A stretch of DNA of 64,000 nt from Blochmannia endosymbiont of Camponotus sp. C-003 (GCF_023585685.1 NZ_CP097764.1:496001-560000); one strand, 5' to 3'. Positions 43,804 through 54,936 are shown, counted from the first letter of the stretch. Notes: a model not told the origin generated them from the sequence alone. Made by a program: numbers and translations.

Positions 43804-45093
43804 TTAAACAATATAATTTATCAATAATTTATTATTTTTTAACAAACGACCCCAATTTACAGCAGATAAATATATTTTTAACCTAACATAATTATCATCT
43901 TCAACCCAATATTGTTTAACAACTTGTAGTCTATACAACTTCTCGCATAAATCATTATTCATAGGTATTCTCAATTCATAAGAAATCATATTGTTTGATA
44001 GTAACTCATTAACAGCTTGTAGCACCAAAGAAATACCTAAATTATTTTGAGCTGATATCCAAACTTGACTTGGATAACCATGATTATCGCGGTCAATATG
44101 TGGCACTATTTCTTTTAATCGATCTATCTTGTTCATCACTAACAGCATTGGAATATTATGAACGTTCAAATTACTCAACATACAATGTACCGTGTTAATA
44201 TTTTGTTCAAACTTTTCGTCAGAAACATCTACAACATGTAATAATAGCGTTGCTTCTACCGTTTCTTGTAAGGTTGCTTTAAAAGAAGATACTAAATCAT
44301 TTGGTAAATTCTGAATAAAACCCACCGTATCTGTTAATATAATGTCATGTATTCCCTTATATACAATACGTCTACTTGTAGGATCAAGAGTAGCAAAAAG
44401 TTTTGATGACGTATATGCATGTGATGCAGTCATTACGTTAAATAAAGTAGATTTTCCAGCATTTGTATATCCTACTAAAGAAACAGTAGGTACCCCAATT
44501 CTAACACGATGTCGTCTGCCCTGTTCTCGTTGATTTTCTATTTTTTTTAAACGCAATAAAATCTGGGTCATTTCCTTACGCAATAAACGACGATCACTTT
44601 CTAATTGCATTTCTCCTGACCCTCCTCGTAAACCAATACCTCCTTTTTGACGCTCAAGATGACTCCATTCATGCACTAAACGAGAGTTCAAATGCTTCAG
44701 TTGAGCTAATCTTACTTGCAACTTACCTTCGTACGTACGTGCACGTTGCGCAAAGATATTAAGAATGAGTTGATTTCTGTCAATTATCTTACATTTTAAT
44801 AGACACATAAGATTTCGTTCTTGATGAGGAGATAAAATACAATTAAACAACACAATAGATACAGAATTATTTTGAATCATGCGTTCAAGCTCTAATACTT
44901 TTCCGATTCCAATAAAATATTTAGCATTACAAGTTTTTCCATTACTCGTAAGAATTTCCAATATCTCCATGCCTGCTGTGGATGCCAAAGACAAACATTC
45001 CTGTAAATTGAAACTTTTATTTTGTTTTTTTTTATCAAAAAAAGTAATATTAACTAAAATAGATTGATTATTCAAATAACCTAAATCATACAA
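43804..45093 (-). CDS. hflX: Ribosome-associated GTPase HflX
   Basis: GTPase of the Obg-HflX superfamily that splits stalled or damaged ribosomes. The 429 aa protein has an N-terminal HflX domain (AKYFIGIGKVLELERMI), a central linker (RQKGGIGLRGGSGEMQLESD), G1 GYTNAGKST (near residue 210), DTVGFIQNLP (G3) and MNKIDRL (G4). It lies in the conserved hfq-hflX-hflK-hflC order. A run of nine A near the 5' end stays in frame. Confidence 0.96.
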   Translation of the reverse strand: MYDLGYLNNQSILVNITFFDKKKQNKSFNLQECLSLASTAGMEILEILTSNGKTCNAKYFIGIGKVLELERMIQNNSVSIVLFNCILSPHQERNLMCLLKCKIIDRNQLILNIFAQRARTYEGKLQVRLAQLKHLNSRLVHEWSHLERQKGGIGLRGGSGEMQLESDRRLLRKEMTQILLRLKKIENQREQGRRHRVRIGVPTVSLVGYTNAGKSTLFNVMTASHAYTSSKLFATLDPTSRRIVYKGIHDIILTDTVGFIQNLPNDLVSSFKATLQETVEATLLLHVVDVSDEKFEQNINTVHCMLSNLNVHNIPMLLVMNKIDRLKEIVPHIDRDNHGYPSQVWISAQNNLGISLVLQAVNELLSNNMISYELRIPMNNDLCEKLYRLQVVKQYWVEDDNYVRLKIYLSAVNWGRLLKNNKLLINYIV

Positions 45094-45249
45094 TAAAATC
45101 TACTCCACAAATAAATTATATATATTCAATCGTATACAATGAAAGTTATCAATATATTCATTATACTATATTTAATAATATTTGGTAATACCACATATTA
45201 ATATATAATTATACTTAAAAAAAGATCACACAGCCTCTTAAATACACGA

Positions 45250-45501
45250 TCAGAATGCAGTTTGATTGATAGCATGACTAGCATAGTATGAAACAAAACG
45301 GGAAGGAACAATAGTAGATATAGCATGCTTATAAATCATTTGATTCACTGTATTTCTTAACAAAATCACAAATTTATCAAACGACTCGATTTCTCCTTGC
45401 AATTTAATGCCGTTTACCAAATAAATAAAAACCGGAACGCGTTCCCGTCGCAACACGTTTAAAAATGGATCTTGTAATAATTGAACTTTATGCATTTTCA
45501 A
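45250..45501 (-). CDS. hfq: RNA chaperone Hfq, short form
   Basis: Sm-like hexameric RNA chaperone for small-RNA regulation. The 83 aa protein covers the whole Sm core: [20 protein letters not shown] (Sm1) and the YKHAIST Sm2 motif. The disordered C-terminal tail of E. coli Hfq (102 aa) is almost gone. The core RNA-contact residues (Q of LQDPFLN, YKH) are kept. It lies between miaA and hflX as usual. Confidence 0.96.
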   Translation of the reverse strand: MKMHKVQLLQDPFLNVLRRERVPVFIYLVNGIKLQGEIESFDKFVILLRNTVNQMIYKHAISTIVPSRFVSYYASHAINQTAF

Positions 45502-45584
45502 TATCCTTAAAATTAATTTTATATTATTTTAAACGGTCTAAATAAATCAAAAAAATAATTCCAAATTTTAATTTTTTAAAATTT

Positions 45585-46565
45585 TTATATGTCAGATGAA
45601 TTTTTGATTAATATCTTCGATATATTATCAGTTGCTTCAGATAAATTATCACTATTTAACCAACATAAATTCGGCCATCTACGTAGCCAGGTTAATTGTC
45701 GTTTCGCAAGTTGCCGAGTAGCACAAATTCCTTTGACTACCATCTGACTATAATTAATTTCACCAGATAAATATTCCCACATTTGACGATAACCTACACA
45801 AGAAATGGACGGCTTGACTTCTTTTGTATGCAAATCAGATCGATCAAACAATCTGATAACCTCATTTTCAAATCCGATCTCTAACATTCTATGAAACCGT
45901 TCTTCAATTCGTTTATATAATATATCACGACTTGATGGAACAATGGCAAATTGGTAAAATCGATATTTCAATCGTTGATTGGTCATCAATTTTAATTCTG
46001 TCCACGTTTTACCAGAAATAAAGAAGATTTCTAATGCTCGAATTATTCTCTTGTGATCATTTAAATGAATTTTTGAAGCTGAAATCGGATCAATATGTTT
46101 TAATAAACCGTGTATATTTATCCATCCTGTTCTCTGCGCTTCATATTCCAGATCATCACGAATTTTTTGATTACTTGATGGTAAAAAAAACAACCCCTCT
46201 AACAGAGTTTTAAAATACAACATCGTTCCACCAACCAAAAAGGGTGTGTATTCAGATCGTATGATGTTTTGTATTTCATTATCTGCATCATGACAAAAAT
46301 CTCCTGCTGAATAGCATTCAACTGGATCACGGATATCTATCAATTTATGGGGGGCTATTTTTAATTCTTCAGCAACAGGCTTAGCTGTACCGATATTCAT
46401 ATCGCGATATATCAAAGCTGAATCAACACTGATGATATCTATTTTTTCTTTTCTTTTTTTTAAAGCAATAGATAAACTTGTTTTCCCAGAAGCTGTAGGA
46501 CCCATTAAAAATATGACTAACGGTTTATGTTTAATAAAATTCTCCTTTGATGCATATATAGTCAA
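45585..46565 (-). CDS. miaA: tRNA dimethylallyltransferase
   Basis: Adds the isopentenyl group to A37 of tRNAs reading UNN codons. The 326 aa protein has the P-loop LMGPTASGKTSLSI (near residue 19), the active-site region ISVDSALIYRDMNIGTAKP (near 45), and VGGTMLYFKTLLEG (near 115). The C-terminus keeps ATRQLAKRQLTWLRRW. mutL, which lies between amiB and miaA in E. coli, is absent. Confidence 0.97.
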   Translation of the reverse strand: MTIYASKENFIKHKPLVIFLMGPTASGKTSLSIALKKRKEKIDIISVDSALIYRDMNIGTAKPVAEELKIAPHKLIDIRDPVECYSAGDFCHDADNEIQNIIRSEYTPFLVGGTMLYFKTLLEGLFFLPSSNQKIRDDLEYEAQRTGWINIHGLLKHIDPISASKIHLNDHKRIIRALEIFFISGKTWTELKLMTNQRLKYRFYQFAIVPSSRDILYKRIEERFHRMLEIGFENEVIRLFDRSDLHTKEVKPSISCVGYRQMWEYLSGEINYSQMVVKGICATRQLAKRQLTWLRRWPNLCWLNSDNLSEATDNISKILIKNSSDI

Positions 46566-46771
46566 AAATGTTAATTACCTGAAATTATTTCTATAATTTA
46601 TCAAAAAAATTCAATTATTTAGGGACACATACTAACTCTTATATGTATAAGTATATGCAATAAATATCAATAATTATTGCTGAAAAACAGACCAAATTTA
46701 TAATAACTTATTTAATATAATAATTGTTGCTTTTTTATTTATTAATTTATAGTAAATATATATTTTTGAGC

Positions 46772-48043
46772 TTATGAATGATCTAATAATTTTTGCTGTG
46801 GCATTATGAAATAAGAACGTAAACCTTTATGCAAAGCATTAGCTATTTTGTCTTGATATCCACTGCTAGCCAGAAGACATTCTTCTTTTACATTACTAAT
46901 AAATCCAGTCTCTACTAAAATCGATGGAATATCAGGGGATCGTAATATCCCAAAACTAGAGTACTCAGGTATATCCTTATGCAAAGGAGTAATATTTTTT
47001 AATTGATGTAACACATGTGCTGCAATATCATACCCTGCTCTTTGGGCGTAACCAAATTGTAAATCTAAAACTAAATGATTAAAATACGGATCATTATGAT
47101 AACTGGTTAATATATCTCCCAACCCTCCCAATAATTCTGAATGTTTTTCACTACGTTGTAACCAATGTATCATTTCACTTTTAGCTCGACGATTAGACAA
47201 AACCCAAACAGACGCTCCTCTAACTTTAGTGTTTAAGGCAGAATCTGCATGAATAGACACCAATACATTGGCTTCTCTTTTCCGAGCCAAATTAGAGCGT
47301 TCCATGACCGATAGAAAATAGTCTCCATCGCGAATCATAACGGCTTTAAAATTAGGATCTAAATCCAATAATTTTTTTAGTTTCTTAGCTATATTAATAG
47401 TAATATTTTTTTCATATATTCCACAGCGACCTGTAGCTCCTGGGTCCTGTCCTCCATGTCCAGCATCAATAGCTACAACAACAGGAGCAAATGTATTGGT
47501 GTGATTTTGATTTTTTATAAATTGCGTATCTATTATTTTCTTTTGATTATTTATCGATTGACCTGAATTAACATAAATTTTACGATTTATAATAGGGGGT
47601 GTTTTTCGAGTACTTATATCAGGGACAGTAAATGCTGTTTTTTTTAAAATTGTTAACATAATACGATAATTTTCTTTGATTTGTTGTTGCGTTATTGTTC
47701 CTATAATTGAAGGAGAAGTGAGATCTAATACTATACGTATACTTTGGTAACTAAGAGATGTATTTGTTCGAACACGTTTAACTAAATTAATGCCATTAAA
47801 ATTTATTGGAAATATATTTTTTTGAACTTTAGATGTTTTTAAAAGATCTATTACAATTCTTTCCGGGTTATGCAAAGAAAATATCATATATACGGGAACA
47901 ACAGCGCTCTCTAATGTTACTGTAGCTTGATCAACATTATTGGTAACAGAGATTGAGTTAAGGGTTGATGCTATAACTGATTCAACACATAAATATTTTG
48001 AAAATATTGTCATTACGAAAATTATTTCGTATTTCAACTTCAT
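46772..48043 (-). CDS. amiB: N-acetylmuramoyl-L-alanine amidase AmiB
   Basis: Periplasmic zinc amidase that splits septal peptidoglycan during cell separation. The start at ATG 48041-48043 overlaps the tsaE stop (ATGA), giving 423 aa. An N-terminal hydrophobic signal region is followed by an AMIN-like domain (about 35-135). The catalytic amidase_3 domain has VVAIDAGHGGQDPGATG (zinc His), ISIHADSA-type VSIHADSALNTKVRG, and VETGFISNVKEE (catalytic Glu). Retention suggests the symbiont still remodels a cell wall. Confidence 0.95.
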   Translation of the reverse strand: MKLKYEIIFVMTIFSKYLCVESVIASTLNSISVTNNVDQATVTLESAVVPVYMIFSLHNPERIVIDLLKTSKVQKNIFPINFNGINLVKRVRTNTSLSYQSIRIVLDLTSPSIIGTITQQQIKENYRIMLTILKKTAFTVPDISTRKTPPIINRKIYVNSGQSINNQKKIIDTQFIKNQNHTNTFAPVVVAIDAGHGGQDPGATGRCGIYEKNITINIAKKLKKLLDLDPNFKAVMIRDGDYFLSVMERSNLARKREANVLVSIHADSALNTKVRGASVWVLSNRRAKSEMIHWLQRSEKHSELLGGLGDILTSYHNDPYFNHLVLDLQFGYAQRAGYDIAAHVLHQLKNITPLHKDIPEYSSFGILRSPDIPSILVETGFISNVKEECLLASSGYQDKIANALHKGLRSYFIMPQQKLLDHS

Positions 48044-48528
48044 ATATCTAGTTTCCAACATGCTAACAAATCATCGCACATTTTGTGACCCACATTACTA
48101 GAAGATTCTATAATGACTTGCCTAAAATTTTTTCGATCATGATAATTTATTGTTATCGAAATATCTTCTTTTGGTAAAATTCCCATTCCTTGTTTTGGCC
48201 ACTCTACTAAACATATAGTATGATCATCAAAATAATCTCTAATTCCCATACACTCCAATTCTTCCGAAGAAATTAACCTATAAAAATCAAAATGATACAC
48301 ACGCCAATGTGTCAACATATAAGATTCAACTAAAGTATAGGTAGGACTATTAATATGCCCAATATGTCCTAATGCATGCAAAAATCCCTTACAAAAAACA
48401 GATTTTCCTGACCCTATATAGCCATTTAAATAAATTAAACAACCTTGAACGCAAACAGAAGCTAAAGTAGCACCTAATGACAAGGTTTGTAATTCATCAG
48501 ATAATACTAATACATATTTTTTCATCAT
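48040..48528 (-). CDS. tsaE: tRNA threonylcarbamoyladenosine biosynthesis ATPase TsaE
   Basis: ATPase partner of TsaB-TsaD in making t6A37 of ANN-decoding tRNAs. The 162 aa protein has a Walker A variant GYIGSGKS (36-43), SPTYTLVESY (switch region, near 60), YHFDFYRL (near 79) and CLVEWPKQG (Walker B-like, near 106). It overlaps amiB by ATGA. nnr, upstream in E. coli, is missing. Confidence 0.95.
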   Translation of the reverse strand: MMKKYVLVLSDELQTLSLGATLASVCVQGCLIYLNGYIGSGKSVFCKGFLHALGHIGHINSPTYTLVESYMLTHWRVYHFDFYRLISSEELECMGIRDYFDDHTICLVEWPKQGMGILPKEDISITINYHDRKNFRQVIIESSSNVGHKMCDDLLACWKLDI

Positions 48529-49109
48529 TAATACAAATTTAATATCTTATACGCCACAATATTGTTATAAACAAAATAATATAAGCAATCCCTCGCATGA
48601 TCACTTCTTATGCAGTCAATTTTGTAGATACATTTAGATACATTTAAATATATATAAAACTTATATAAAAATATAAAAAATATACCAACACTCATTACAT
48701 TTCTCTACACTAAATAAAATTTCAAGTTAAAATTAAAAAATTATAATCTATATACATATTCAAAAATTGATTTGCATGATGTACTCTGTATATCAATATA
48801 AACATATTGATATACAGAGTACGAGTAATAAGCATCGAATCAATATATTGAAAAAGCAATTGTATATTACATACACTTATGAAAGAAAACTGAAAATATT
48901 TTATTATATTTAAACTTCTACTACTTATAGAGCTCACTACCATATTAATAAATACATATGTTTAATTTATCCGTCAGCTAAAAATAATTCAATGGTTTTA
49001 TGCATAATTTAAGATTCTAAGATATATTAAAAATAATACACTTATTTCAAATGCAGTTTGGAATTAATATATAATGATATCAATCAATGATATAAAGTAA
49101 ATACTAAAA
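48529..49109. other. tsaE to tRNA-Gly spacer (581 nt)
   Basis: Nothing coding is recognised. It contains a perfect 19-bp inverted repeat (48781-48822) and a short tandem duplication of a 10-mer (TAGATACATT twice, near 48635-48654). A 73-codon frame (48722-48943) exists only because it runs through the inverted repeat. In E. coli queG and nnr occupy this region. Confidence 0.5.
48781..48822. repeat. 19-bp perfect inverted repeat, 4-nt loop
   Basis: The arms are 48781-48799 (GTACTCTGTATATCAATAT) and 48804-48822 (its exact reverse complement), with loop AAAC. It lies about 290 nt after tRNA-Gly and 250 nt before tsaE on the minus strand. No U-tract follows in either direction. Confidence 0.92.
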
Positions 49110-49186
49110 TGGAGCGGGAAACGAGACTTGAACTCGCGACCTCAACCTTGGCAAGGTTGCGCTCTCCCAAACTGAGCTATTCCCGC
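49110..49186 (-). tRNA. glyV: tRNA-Gly (GCC)
   Basis: Acceptor GCGGGAA/TTCCCGC, anticodon loop TTGCCAA (GCC), T-arm GCGAG TTCAAGT CTCGT, discriminator U73 and an encoded CCA (49110-49112). E. coli has three tandem copies (glyVXY) next to orn; only one remains here. It is the only tRNA in the window with a genomic CCA. Confidence 0.95.
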
Positions 49187-49347
49187 TTTTATTTGAAGTA
49201 AAAATTATAATTATTATTCAATGTATTTAGATCGTATACAAACAACAACCATACACTTAACTTATACATACCAACTAATTATTTTATTAAGTTAATAGCA
49301 TTCATTCCTACTACTCTTAAATAAAACTATATTCATTATCAACTTTA

Positions 49348-49896
49348 TTACGCACCTTTTAATCGTATAAAATGCTTACGATAATACATCAATTCTGCAA
49401 CAGATTCACGAATATCATCTAATGCGCAATGGGTGTGCTGTAATTGTAATCCAGATATCAAATCTGGTCTCCATCGAATCATTAATTCTTTAATTGTACT
49501 CACATCTAAATAACGATGATTAAAATACGATTCTAATTCCGGCATATATCGAAATAAAAATAGACGATCTTGCGCTATGCTATTTCCGCATATCGGTGAT
49601 TTTTTAAAATTGACCCAATTTCTCAAAAACTTTATTGTCAAATTAGATGCGCTAATCTCATCCAATGTACTACATCTTACCTTCTCTATTAATCCAGTAG
49701 CGCTATGTACACGCGTGTTCCAATCATCCATTGATAACAACTGAGATTCAGATTGATGTATTACTGCAACCGGACCTTCCGATAAAATATTCAATTTACT
49801 ATCAGTAACTAGAGTGGCTAGTTCCAAAATACGATCTCGATCTGGATCCAATCCAGTCATCTCCAGATCAAGCCATATCAAATTATTATCACGCAT
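49348..49896 (-). CDS. orn: Oligoribonuclease
   Basis: DEDDh 3'-5' exoribonuclease that degrades 2-5 nt RNA fragments to mononucleotides. It is 182 aa (E. coli 181). Exo [21 protein letters not shown] (Asp and Glu of DxE near 9-11), exo II around [10 protein letters not shown] (near 100), and exo [19 protein letters not shown] (near 155). It is adjacent to tRNA-Gly as in E. coli. Confidence 0.97.
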   Translation of the reverse strand: MRDNNLIWLDLEMTGLDPDRDRILELATLVTDSKLNILSEGPVAVIHQSESQLLSMDDWNTRVHSATGLIEKVRCSTLDEISASNLTIKFLRNWVNFKKSPICGNSIAQDRLFLFRYMPELESYFNHRYLDVSTIKELMIRWRPDLISGLQLQHTHCALDDIRESVAELMYYRKHFIRLKGA

Positions 49897-50616
49897 ATCA
49901 TTCCACTTATGCTTATATATTAAGCGTTTACTACAATAAGTGACATTACCACAGTATCGAATTTTCTATTCATATTATTCATCACACAATTCTCATAATA
50001 TATTAAATATTTATCAAACTCATCAAATATTGTTTATACACAAATTCATCAAATATCAGTTTATAATTTCAAATGACAAACCTGATACTAACATACTGTA
50101 TAAGCATACATCAAATATTAAAAACAATAAATCATGGTATTATTGAAATAAAATTACAGATCTGTTACTTATAAATTTCATTTTTCTACAATATTTCAGA
50201 AATAATAATATTAATTACTAATAAATCCCCTCAAACAATTTTTCACTATAAATGTTAGTAATGCTTACAAGAATTAATAATTACTTCTTATTGTAAATTC
50301 AAAAAAGTTTATGATCTATAAAAATTGCAAATCACTACATTTATAAAATATATCACTGTATATATCCTAAAAATCAAAAGACTATATATTTAGTAATCAC
50401 TATTACTTCAATGAATTTTTATCGCTAATAGAATTAGCTTTATTTCTTCAATGAAACTAAAACAACTTTTACATACTTTTGCGCGATTAATAATATATTA
50501 TATGTTATAGTAATATTTAAGAGAATGTGTATTTCCAACGCAAACCAACAGCGAAATGTACATCTAATCGCTATCTCTCAATTAAGAATGAATAATCCAA
50601 ATTAGGTACACATATT
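49897..50616. other. orn-psd divergent spacer (720 nt)
   Basis: rsgA, which lies between orn and psd in E. coli, is absent and no GTPase motif remains in any frame. The spacer is AT-rich with a few imperfect repeats of TCATCAAATAT near 50018-50060. It presumably holds the divergent promoters of orn and psd, but I cannot assign boxes. A small plus-strand frame (49940-50146) has no homology. Confidence 0.5.
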
Positions 50617-51510
50617 ATGCCAAAAAAAATACAAATTTTACTGCAATATTTACTGCCAAAGTACTGGATTACTTACTTGGTAGGACTTGTAGCCTCATGG
50701 AAAGGTGGATGGATAACACATTACGCTATTCTTCTGTTTATTCGTATTTATAAAATAGACATGAAAGAATCTGACAAACCCAATTTAACCGATTATGCAA
50801 CATTTAATGCATTTTTTACTCGAAAATTACATAAAAATGCTCGGCCTATCGATACCAATCCATCTACATTAATCATCCCAGCTGATGGAATCATCACTGA
50901 AATAGGAAAAATAAGCCAAAAAAATATTTTTCAAGTAAAAGGCTCCTCTTATCATTTGGATGGACTACTAGCAGGTCATGATAATATCATTGACTATTTC
51001 AGTGATGGAAGTTTCATTATTATTTATATACCTCCACAAAACTGCCATCGCATCTATATGCCTTGTACAGGCACACTTCGTGAAGTACTGTATATACCCG
51101 GTGATTTATTTTCAGTACATCCAAAAATTACTAAAAATATACCCAATATATTCTCTCGCAATGAAAGGGTAATCTGTTTATTCGAAACAGATTTTGGTTA
51201 CATGGCTCAAATTTTAATTGGCGCTATAATAGTAGGAAGCATTGAAACTACATGGTTAGGCACAGTTACTCCGCCACGCGAAGGCGTTGTGAGACATTGG
51301 CGTTACCCACCAAATCATACAAACAATACTGATGATGCAATAATAATAAAAAAAGGACATGAAATGGGTTTATTCAAATTAGGATCTACTGTTATTAATT
51401 TGTTTGGAAATAAAAAAGTTATTTTTAATAATCTACTACGACCACATGATATTGCTCGTATTGGAATGCCGTTAGCACAAGGATATAATCAAAAAAACAA
51501 TTATACATAA
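50617..51510 (+). CDS. psd: Phosphatidylserine decarboxylase proenzyme
   Basis: Forms phosphatidylethanolamine at the inner membrane. The 297 aa proenzyme keeps the self-cleavage site LGST (255-258; Ser257 becomes the pyruvoyl group), plus [12 protein letters not shown] (near 88) and [20 protein letters not shown] (near 147). E. coli Psd is 322 aa; the charged alpha-chain tail is trimmed. mscM follows 39 nt later, so this is probably a two-gene transcript. Confidence 0.97.
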   Translation: MPKKIQILLQYLLPKYWITYLVGLVASWKGGWITHYAILLFIRIYKIDMKESDKPNLTDYATFNAFFTRKLHKNARPIDTNPSTLIIPADGIITEIGKISQKNIFQVKGSSYHLDGLLAGHDNIIDYFSDGSFIIIYIPPQNCHRIYMPCTGTLREVLYIPGDLFSVHPKITKNIPNIFSRNERVICLFETDFGYMAQILIGAIIVGSIETTWLGTVTPPREGVVRHWRYPPNHTNNTDDAIIIKKGHEMGLFKLGSTVINLFGNKKVIFNNLLRPHDIARIGMPLAQGYNQKNNYT

Positions 51511-51549
51511 TTCATATTATATATTTTATCAGATTCATGCAGCAATATT

Positions 51550-54500
51550 ATGTATATGGTCATTATTCAAAAGAAAACTATATTTTTTAAATATTTCTTT
51601 TTATTGACATATATAGTAACGTGGTTATTCCCATTAATAACCTTTTCTTATAATTTTTCAAATAAACAAGAAATAAAAAAATACTTACAATATGTACAAA
51701 AAAAAGAGCATATAATAAATGCTCATCAGCAAACCATTATAAATAATCTACAATCTACATTGCGTTTTATTTTTGAACGAAATAATTCCAATATTAAAAT
51801 TCAAGAATACCAAAAAATCATAAACGACTTGTCATATATCATTCTTCAATTAAATGAAGAATGCAATAATACACCCAACCTCATCGTTAATTTCGATGAA
51901 AATTTTTATGAACATGATCTCAAACAAAAATTATTTCGAATCAATAATCAATTAACAAATCTATCAAAACAACTAAAACAAGAATGTAATTCTATACATT
52001 CTATTAATAATTCATTAATATTATTACCACAACAAGAAGTCGCAACTAAAAATATATTAAATAATTTAGAACAACAAAAAATATTATATACAACAAATCT
52101 AAATATTCTAGTAAAACAAGCTAAATTTACTACGTTACAATCAGAACAAGCAGCTAAACAATTACAAACACACGAACTTGAGCTCAATAAATTAAACCTC
52201 AACAATCACAAAGAATTATCCCAATTACGTATAGAATTACTTAAAAAAAAATACAATTACATAAACCATGAAACACACACACCAAAACATCAGTTAAATT
52301 ATTTATATCAAGAAGAAAAAAAACAGCCCATTAAATATACAAAAAAAATATTACCAGAAAATTGTAATACATTACCAAAATCTATCGAAAAACAATCACA
52401 AATCAATCATGATCTTTCAATTATCCTGAATCAACAAACACACCACATAAACAGCATTAAATCAAAAAATCAAGAAATTGCAGCATGTATATTACAAGCA
52501 CACCAAACTGTCAAAAACTTAATTGAACAAACACAATGGTTAGATACATCTCCAGTTATTAAAGAAACACTACGCTCTCAGGTCTCTAAATTTCCAGAGA
52601 TACCTAAATCTCGACAACTAGATCGTAATGTGGCGCAACTAAGAATTAAACGTCTACAATATGAAAATCAATTGAATAAAATAATACCATTATCATCTCA
52701 AATCAAACAAGATGACGGTACACCTCTAACAATACCTCAAAAACATATTCTGGAAACACAATACACCATACAATGCAACCTTATCACTTCATTGTTAAAT
52801 AGTTTCGATACACAAATCTTGGAATTGACAAAATTAAAAGCTGCATATCAACAACTTCAAGCAGCACTACAAGATATACAAAAAGCTATGCATCGCTATT
52901 TATTCTGGACCGCTGATTTTTACCCAATTCCTATATCTTATCCTTTAAACATTTATCAAGATTTGCGCAAACTGTTAACTTCAGATGAATTTAATGAGCA
53001 AATAATATCTTCGTTAAATAGAATCTTCACTGCTCGAAAACCATTAATAATACTGATAATATTGTGTATGCCAATATCAATTGGATTGTATTTCGCCGTA
53101 CATCATCATTATCAAACATTTTTAGAACAATCTAGCAAAAAAATAGGAAAAGTAAATCAAGATCATTTCTTGCTCACTTTTTACAATATATGGTACTCAA
53201 TGTTAATTGCTTTACCAGTTCCGACATTATGGGCAGTCATAGGATATAGTTTTAGTCATAATTGGTTATATCCTATTTCTGTTGCAATTCAGGATGGAAT
53301 TAATGCTACAACTTTCATATTATGGATATCTATAGTAAGTGTTTATTTCGCATCTTCAAAGGGATTATTTATTGCTCATTTTGGTTGGTCTAAAAAAAGA
53401 GTTCAACACGTATTTTCACATCATTATACCTGGGCTGTTGGGACAATTGTTTTTTTAATAATGATGATAACTATATTTAATAATTATAACAACAGAGAAT
53501 TTTCCAGTACTTTAGGTCGTTTATGTTTTATTTTATTATGCGTTTATTTAACTTTTATTACTAATAAATTAAAACGCTCTGGATTGCCTTTATATTTAAA
53601 CAAATATGATTCTTCTGACAATATCATAAATCATTGTTTATGGAATATAATAATATGCGCACCATTAATAGCAGCAGTTTCTTGCATATTAGGTTATTTA
53701 TTTGTTGCTCAGGAATTATTAGGACGATTAGAAGAATCATTATTCATTTGGATTATATCATTAATCATATACCATGTCATTCGTAGATGGACGTTGATCC
53801 AACAACGTCATATTGCTTACGAACGCGCCAAACAAAAACGAACTTTACAATTAACTCTAAGAACACATAATGAATCTAATTTTTCTCAACTACTACAAAT
53901 TAACAAATTAACATCTAAAGATGAAAAAAATAGAAAAATTTTAGATTTAGACACTATCAGCACGCAATCATTACAACTAATACGATCTATTATTACTATA
54001 ATTGCTCTATTATTGATGACTGTATTGTGGTCTGAATTGCGTTCTGCATTTTCTTTTTTAGAAAATATTACATTATGGGACGTCACATCTACTATAAAAG
54101 GAGTAGACAATATTCAACCTATAACATTAAATTCATTTCTTATTGCTGTTTTAGTAATTGTTATCACTACAAAAACAGTGAAAAATTTACCAGCATTTTT
54201 AGAGCTTATTGTGTTACAACATTTAGATCTCACTCCAGGCACAGGATATACTATTACCACATTAACTAAATATATATTGATGTTTCTTGGTGGAATAATA
54301 GGATGTTCTTTAATAGGCATAGAATGGACTAAGATACAATGGTTAATAGCAGCATTAGGTGTTGGATTAGGCTTTGGATTACAAGAAATATTTGCTAATC
54401 TTATCTCTGGTTTAATGATACTTGTTGAAAAACCAATTCGTATCGGCGACACTGTAACTATTAACAAACTTACTGGTAATATTACTCGAATTAACACTCG

Positions 54501-54936
54501 TGCAACTATTATTACTGATTGGAATCATAAAGAAATCATTATTCCAAATAAAGAATTTATCACAAAACAATTTATTAATTGGTCTTTATCGGACACTTTA
54601 ACACGAGTAGTATTACGTATACCTGCTCCCTTACAAACAGATATGAAAGAAATAGTTAAATTTTTATTACAAATAGCAAAAAATTCTTCTTTTTCCTTAA
54701 ATACCCCACCTCCAGAAGTATATTTAGTAGATTTACAACAAGGATTACCTATGTTCGAAATACGAATACATATATCAGATATAAAACTAAGAATGCCTTT
54801 ATGTCATCAAATGCATATGTTGATTATAGAATATTATCAAAATAATGGAATAAAATTACCATATACACCAATTTATCTGCATCATGATCAATTATTTAAT
54901 AATTTTTATTCAAATTATTCGAATAAAAATTATTAA
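51550..54936 (+). CDS. mscM: Miniconductance mechanosensitive channel MscM (YjeP)
   Basis: Large MscS-family channel that relieves osmotic pressure. The 1128 aa protein (E. coli 1107) has a signal sequence (about 12-35) and a long periplasmic coiled-coil region rich in Gln/Lys/Asn (about 40-490). Eleven or so membrane segments lie between about 495 and 930. The MscS pore and beta domain (GVGLGFGLQEIFANLISGLM near 937, then EKPIRIGDTV) follow. Its last codons lie inside a 20-bp perfect inverted repeat. It is convergent with efp, 26 nt away. Confidence 0.95.
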   Translation: MYMVIIQKKTIFFKYFFLLTYIVTWLFPLITFSYNFSNKQEIKKYLQYVQKKEHIINAHQQTIINNLQSTLRFIFERNNSNIKIQEYQKIINDLSYIILQLNEECNNTPNLIVNFDENFYEHDLKQKLFRINNQLTNLSKQLKQECNSIHSINNSLILLPQQEVATKNILNNLEQQKILYTTNLNILVKQAKFTTLQSEQAAKQLQTHELELNKLNLNNHKELSQLRIELLKKKYNYINHETHTPKHQLNYLYQEEKKQPIKYTKKILPENCNTLPKSIEKQSQINHDLSIILNQQTHHINSIKSKNQEIAACILQAHQTVKNLIEQTQWLDTSPVIKETLRSQVSKFPEIPKSRQLDRNVAQLRIKRLQYENQLNKIIPLSSQIKQDDGTPLTIPQKHILETQYTIQCNLITSLLNSFDTQILELTKLKAAYQQLQAALQDIQKAMHRYLFWTADFYPIPISYPLNIYQDLRKLLTSDEFNEQIISSLNRIFTARKPLIILIILCMPISIGLYFAVHHHYQTFLEQSSKKIGKVNQDHFLLTFYNIWYSMLIALPVPTLWAVIGYSFSHNWLYPISVAIQDGINATTFILWISIVSVYFASSKGLFIAHFGWSKKRVQHVFSHHYTWAVGTIVFLIMMITIFNNYNNREFSSTLGRLCFILLCVYLTFITNKLKRSGLPLYLNKYDSSDNIINHCLWNIIICAPLIAAVSCILGYLFVAQELLGRLEESLFIWIISLIIYHVIRRWTLIQQRHIAYERAKQKRTLQLTLRTHNESNFSQLLQINKLTSKDEKNRKILDLDTISTQSLQLIRSIITIIALLLMTVLWSELRSAFSFLENITLWDVTSTIKGVDNIQPITLNSFLIAVLVIVITTKTVKNLPAFLELIVLQHLDLTPGTGYTITTLTKYILMFLGGIIGCSLIGIEWTKIQWLIAALGVGLGFGLQEIFANLISGLMILVEKPIRIGDTVTINKLTGNITRINTRATIITDWNHKEIIIPNKEFITKQFINWSLSDTLTRVVLRIPAPLQTDMKEIVKFLLQIAKNSSFSLNTPPPEVYLVDLQQGLPMFEIRIHISDIKLRMPLCHQMHMLIIEYYQNNGIKLPYTPIYLHHDQLFNNFYSNYSNKNY

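Noticed and set aside
48722..48943. 73-codon minus-strand frame near tsaE
   Set aside because: It runs through the 19-bp inverted repeat and shows no family similarity or ribosome site.
54114..54497. 127-codon minus-strand frame inside mscM
   Set aside because: It is antisense to the conserved MscS domain, which is clearly the coding strand.
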